A stretch of 8,130 nt of DNA from NCBI GenBank assembly GCA_938074515.1, contig CALJFV010000114.1, forward strand, positions 1 to 8,130, in the 5' to 3' direction. The stretch's first letter is position 1. Each line of letters opens with the position of its first letter. Positions 6,303 to 8,130 of the stretch are shown piece by piece. Source of the DNA: an uncultured Flavobacteriaceae bacterium (GTDB taxonomy: Bacteria; Bacteroidota; Bacteroidia; Flavobacteriales; Flavobacteriaceae). Position numbers and translations under genes: made by a program. The notes below the pieces were generated by a model. That model was not told where the DNA came from. It saw only the letters and a program-made list of their open reading frames with translations, and did not search any database.

Positions 6303-8087
6303 ATGAAGATGAATTTTAAATATTTAGGTTTTGCTTTACTGGCACTGGGAATTGTGTCGTGTGAAAGCGATGATATGACAGAGTCAACGGCACCAGTGGA
6401 AACTGTGGCCTTGACTGCAGGAGATGCTGACTTCTCCAATTATGTGGCTCTAGGGGCTTCATTTACAGCTGGATTTACAGATAACGCTTTATTTAAGGCA
6501 GCACAGACTAATTCATTCCCAAATACTTTAGCGACTCAATTTGCTGCGGCAGGGGGCGGTGATTTTAATCAGCCCATGATGACCGATAACGTAGGTGGGT
6601 TGCTTTATGGGGGTAATTTAATTGCCTATCCAAGATTGTACTTCAATGGTTCTGGTCCAGCAGTCCTTGAGGCAAATCCGACAACTGAGGTGACCAATGT
6701 GGTTGCAGGAGTGTTTAATAACATGGGCGTACCTGGGGCGAAAAGTTTTCACTTTTTGGCAAATGGCTATGGAAATCTAGCTGGGGTGCCTTTGGGCTTA
6801 GCAAATCCATATTTCGCCCGTATGGCGAGTTCGGCGAATGCTTCTATGTTAGAGGATGCTGTAGCGCAAAATCCGACCTTTTTTACTTTGTCTGAATTTG
6901 GTGGCAATGATGTTTTAGGATATGCAACTTCCGGAGGAAGTGGTGTGGATCAAACAGGAAATCTGGATCCGACTACTTATGGGGGTAACGACATTACCGA
7001 TCCAAATGTTTTTGCAGCAGCTTTGTCAGCGACACTTGATGCTTTAACGGCCAATGGTGCTAAAGGCGCTGTAGGGAATGTTCCTTATGTAACTTCTTTG
7101 CCATATTTTACTGCGGTACCTTATGCGCCACTTGATCCAAGTAACCCTGATTTTGGGCCACAGATCCCTGTGCTCAACGAAACTTTTGGACCATTGAATC
7201 AAGTCTTCGATGCTTTGGGTGTTCCAGAGCGTAAAATCATTTTTAGCGAAGACATGGCCAGTCCAGTGGTGATCGTCGACGAGAGTCTGCCAAATATTGT
7301 TGACCAACTTTCAGCGGTATTACAATCTTTAGGCTATCCAGAGGCTTTTGCTAACCTTTTGGCGACTCAGTTTGGTCAATCGCGACAGGCCAATGAGGCA
7401 GATCTGATGGTGCTAACCAGTTCTTCTTACATTGCCACGGTAGATACGGATTACGCAGCGTCGATATATCCGGCTGTTTATGAAGGTGTTTTTGCTCAAG
7501 TCTATGCTCAGGCTTACGCTGCAGTTTATGCCGCTGCCTATGAAATTGCCTTTCAAGCAGCGATTGATTTAGGTTTTGATGAGGCTCAAGCTGCTGCTTT
7601 TGCTGACGGTGAGGCGACAGCCGCTGCTCAGGCGCAAGCCCCTGTAATTGCAGAGCAAGAAAGCCCTGCAATTGCGCAGCAACAAGCAGGTCAACTCTCT
7701 GTGAATGGTATTACTAAGCCGCTTGCAGACCAATGGGTGCTTACAGGTACGGAAACCCAGTCTGTGTTAAATGCAACCGACGCTTACAATGCAACTATTG
7801 ACGCCTTAGTTATGGCCAAGGGTCTTGCTAAGGTTGACTTAAAAGGGATTCTTCAAAATGCCTCATCTGGAGGTGTGGTCTTTGATGGATTTAGTATGTC
7901 CACAGACCTTGTATTTGGAGGATTGGTAAGTTTGGATGGTGTGCACTTGACTGCTAGAGGTTATGCCTTAATGGCTAATGGATTCTTGGAGGCAATTGAC
8001 GCTACTTATGGATCGAATTTTATCGAGGCTGGACGTCGTGCTCGCGCGAATGACTTCCCGGTAAACTATGCTCCTGAGCTACAATAA
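6303..8087 (+). CDS. SGNH/GDSL-type hydrolase lipoprotein, probably surface-exposed
   Basis: A 594-residue predicted lipoprotein. The signal sequence ends in lipobox IVSC with lipidated Cys20, followed by ESDD (21-24), which resembles the acidic export signal that sends Bacteroidota lipoproteins to the cell surface. The SGNH blocks are present: block I is YVALGASFTAGFTD (47-60) with candidate nucleophile Ser53; block II is NMGVPGAKS (140-148); block III is FGGNDVLGYATSGG from residue 199, with Asn202 for the oxyanion hole; block V is DGVHLTARGYALMAN with Asp545 and His548. SGNH enzymes hydrolyse esters of lipids, acylated sugars and similar molecules; the substrate here is unknown. The Asp of 'GDS' is Ala in this protein. 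The distance between blocks III and V is large and contains an Ala/Tyr/Gln-rich insertion (about residues 384-460) with a strict tetrapeptide repeat. ATG at 6303 was chosen; an alternative ATG at 6309 would leave the signal peptide intact. Cotranscribed with the TonB-dependent receptor. Confidence 0.88.
   Translation: MKMNFKYLGFALLALGIVSCESDDMTESTAPVETVALTAGDADFSNYVALGASFTAGFTDNALFKAAQTNSFPNTLATQFAAAGGGDFNQPMMTDNVGGLLYGGNLIAYPRLYFNGSGPAVLEANPTTEVTNVVAGVFNNMGVPGAKSFHFLANGYGNLAGVPLGLANPYFARMASSANASMLEDAVAQNPTFFTLSEFGGNDVLGYATSGGSGVDQTGNLDPTTYGGNDITDPNVFAAALSATLDALTANGAKGAVGNVPYVTSLPYFTAVPYAPLDPSNPDFGPQIPVLNETFGPLNQVFDALGVPERKIIFSEDMASPVVIVDESLPNIVDQLSAVLQSLGYPEAFANLLATQFGQSRQANEADLMVLTSSSYIATVDTDYAASIYPAVYEGVFAQVYAQAYAAVYAAAYEIAFQAAIDLGFDEAQAAAFADGEATAAAQAQAPVIAEQESPAIAQQQAGQLSVNGITKPLADQWVLTGTETQSVLNATDAYNATIDALVMAKGLAKVDLKGILQNASSGGVVFDGFSMSTDLVFGGLVSLDGVHLTARGYALMANGFLEAIDATYGSNFIEAGRRARANDFPVNYAPELQ
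7467..7562 (+). repeat. Eight-unit 12-bp (tetrapeptide) repeat, consensus [Y/F]-x-x-[V/A]
   Basis: Residues 389-420 of the hydrolase divide exactly into eight 4-residue units: YPAV, YEGV, FAQV, YAQA, YAAV, YAAA, YEIA, FQAA. An aromatic residue starts every unit, and Phe425 and Phe433 continue the same register after the array. The DNA units vary at synonymous positions (TAT/TAC, GCT/GCC/GCA), so this is not a fresh tandem duplication; the pattern is kept at the protein level. The Ala content favours a long helix. Confidence 0.85.
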
Positions 8088-8130
8088 CTAAGCCGGATAT
8101 AAGGCTGATTATGCCCTTACAGTTTCTGCT
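8088..8130 (+). other. Downstream flank, nothing recognisable
   Basis: The 43 bases after the hydrolase stop contain only a weak AGCC/GGCT pairing (8091-8106) without a T-run, so I call neither a terminator nor the start of a new gene. Confidence 0.4.

Noticed and set aside
7351..7671. Minus-strand Gln/His/Leu-rich open frame opposite the lipoprotein repeat
   Set aside because: Its odd composition is the antisense reading of the Ala/Tyr/Gln repeat in the hydrolase; it has no independent coding evidence.
8091..8118. Rho-independent terminator after the hydrolase
   Set aside because: Only weak four- to five-base pairings are present, and no T-run follows them.
1..8130. CRISPR arrays, tRNA or rRNA genes, insertion sequences, attachment sites
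   Set aside because: No spaced direct repeats, cloverleaf-like or rRNA sequence, transposase motifs or terminal inverted repeats were seen on either strand.

Overview
The window looks like chromosomal DNA of a member of the Bacteroidota, most likely a marine-type flavobacterium. The evidence is a TonB-dependent receptor with an N-terminal carboxypeptidase-like domain and a TEAQ-style short signal peptide, an outer-membrane lipoprotein with an acidic stretch right after its lipobox cysteine, A/T-rich leaders without Shine-Dalgarno sequences, and tandem TAA stops. The genus cannot be named from sequence alone.

Layout. Positions 1-1508 (minus strand) hold a type I glycerate kinase followed by the first 120 residues of a GntP-family permease; the two genes overlap by 4 bases (ATGA) and look like a glycerate or sugar-acid uptake and phosphorylation pair. 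A 112-bp divergent intergenic region (1509-1620) separates them from a plus-strand pair: a small sulfotransferase-like P-loop protein (1621-2373) and a class IV PLP aminotransferase (2357-3256), overlapping by 17 bases. A 236-bp intergenic region (3257-3492) with competing short inverted repeats leads into a second plus-strand operon: a TonB-dependent receptor (3493-6297) and, 5 bases later, an SGNH/GDSL-type lipoprotein hydrolase (6303-8087). The last 43 bases hold nothing I can support.

How the genes may work together. The kinase and permease plausibly import a sugar acid such as glycerate and convert it to 2-phosphoglycerate. The sulfotransferase-like and aminotransferase proteins resemble, in order and in conserved blocks, the two halves of a plant fusion protein (Arabidopsis 'branched-chain amino acid aminotransferase-like' proteins, from memory), so they probably act together in one undefined pathway. 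The receptor and the lipoprotein probably form a cell-surface hydrolyse-and-import unit for an unknown ester-containing or lipid-like substrate.

The most interesting items are the split form of the plant-type fusion, and an eight-unit tetrapeptide repeat with an aromatic residue at every fourth position inserted into the hydrolase between its catalytic blocks.
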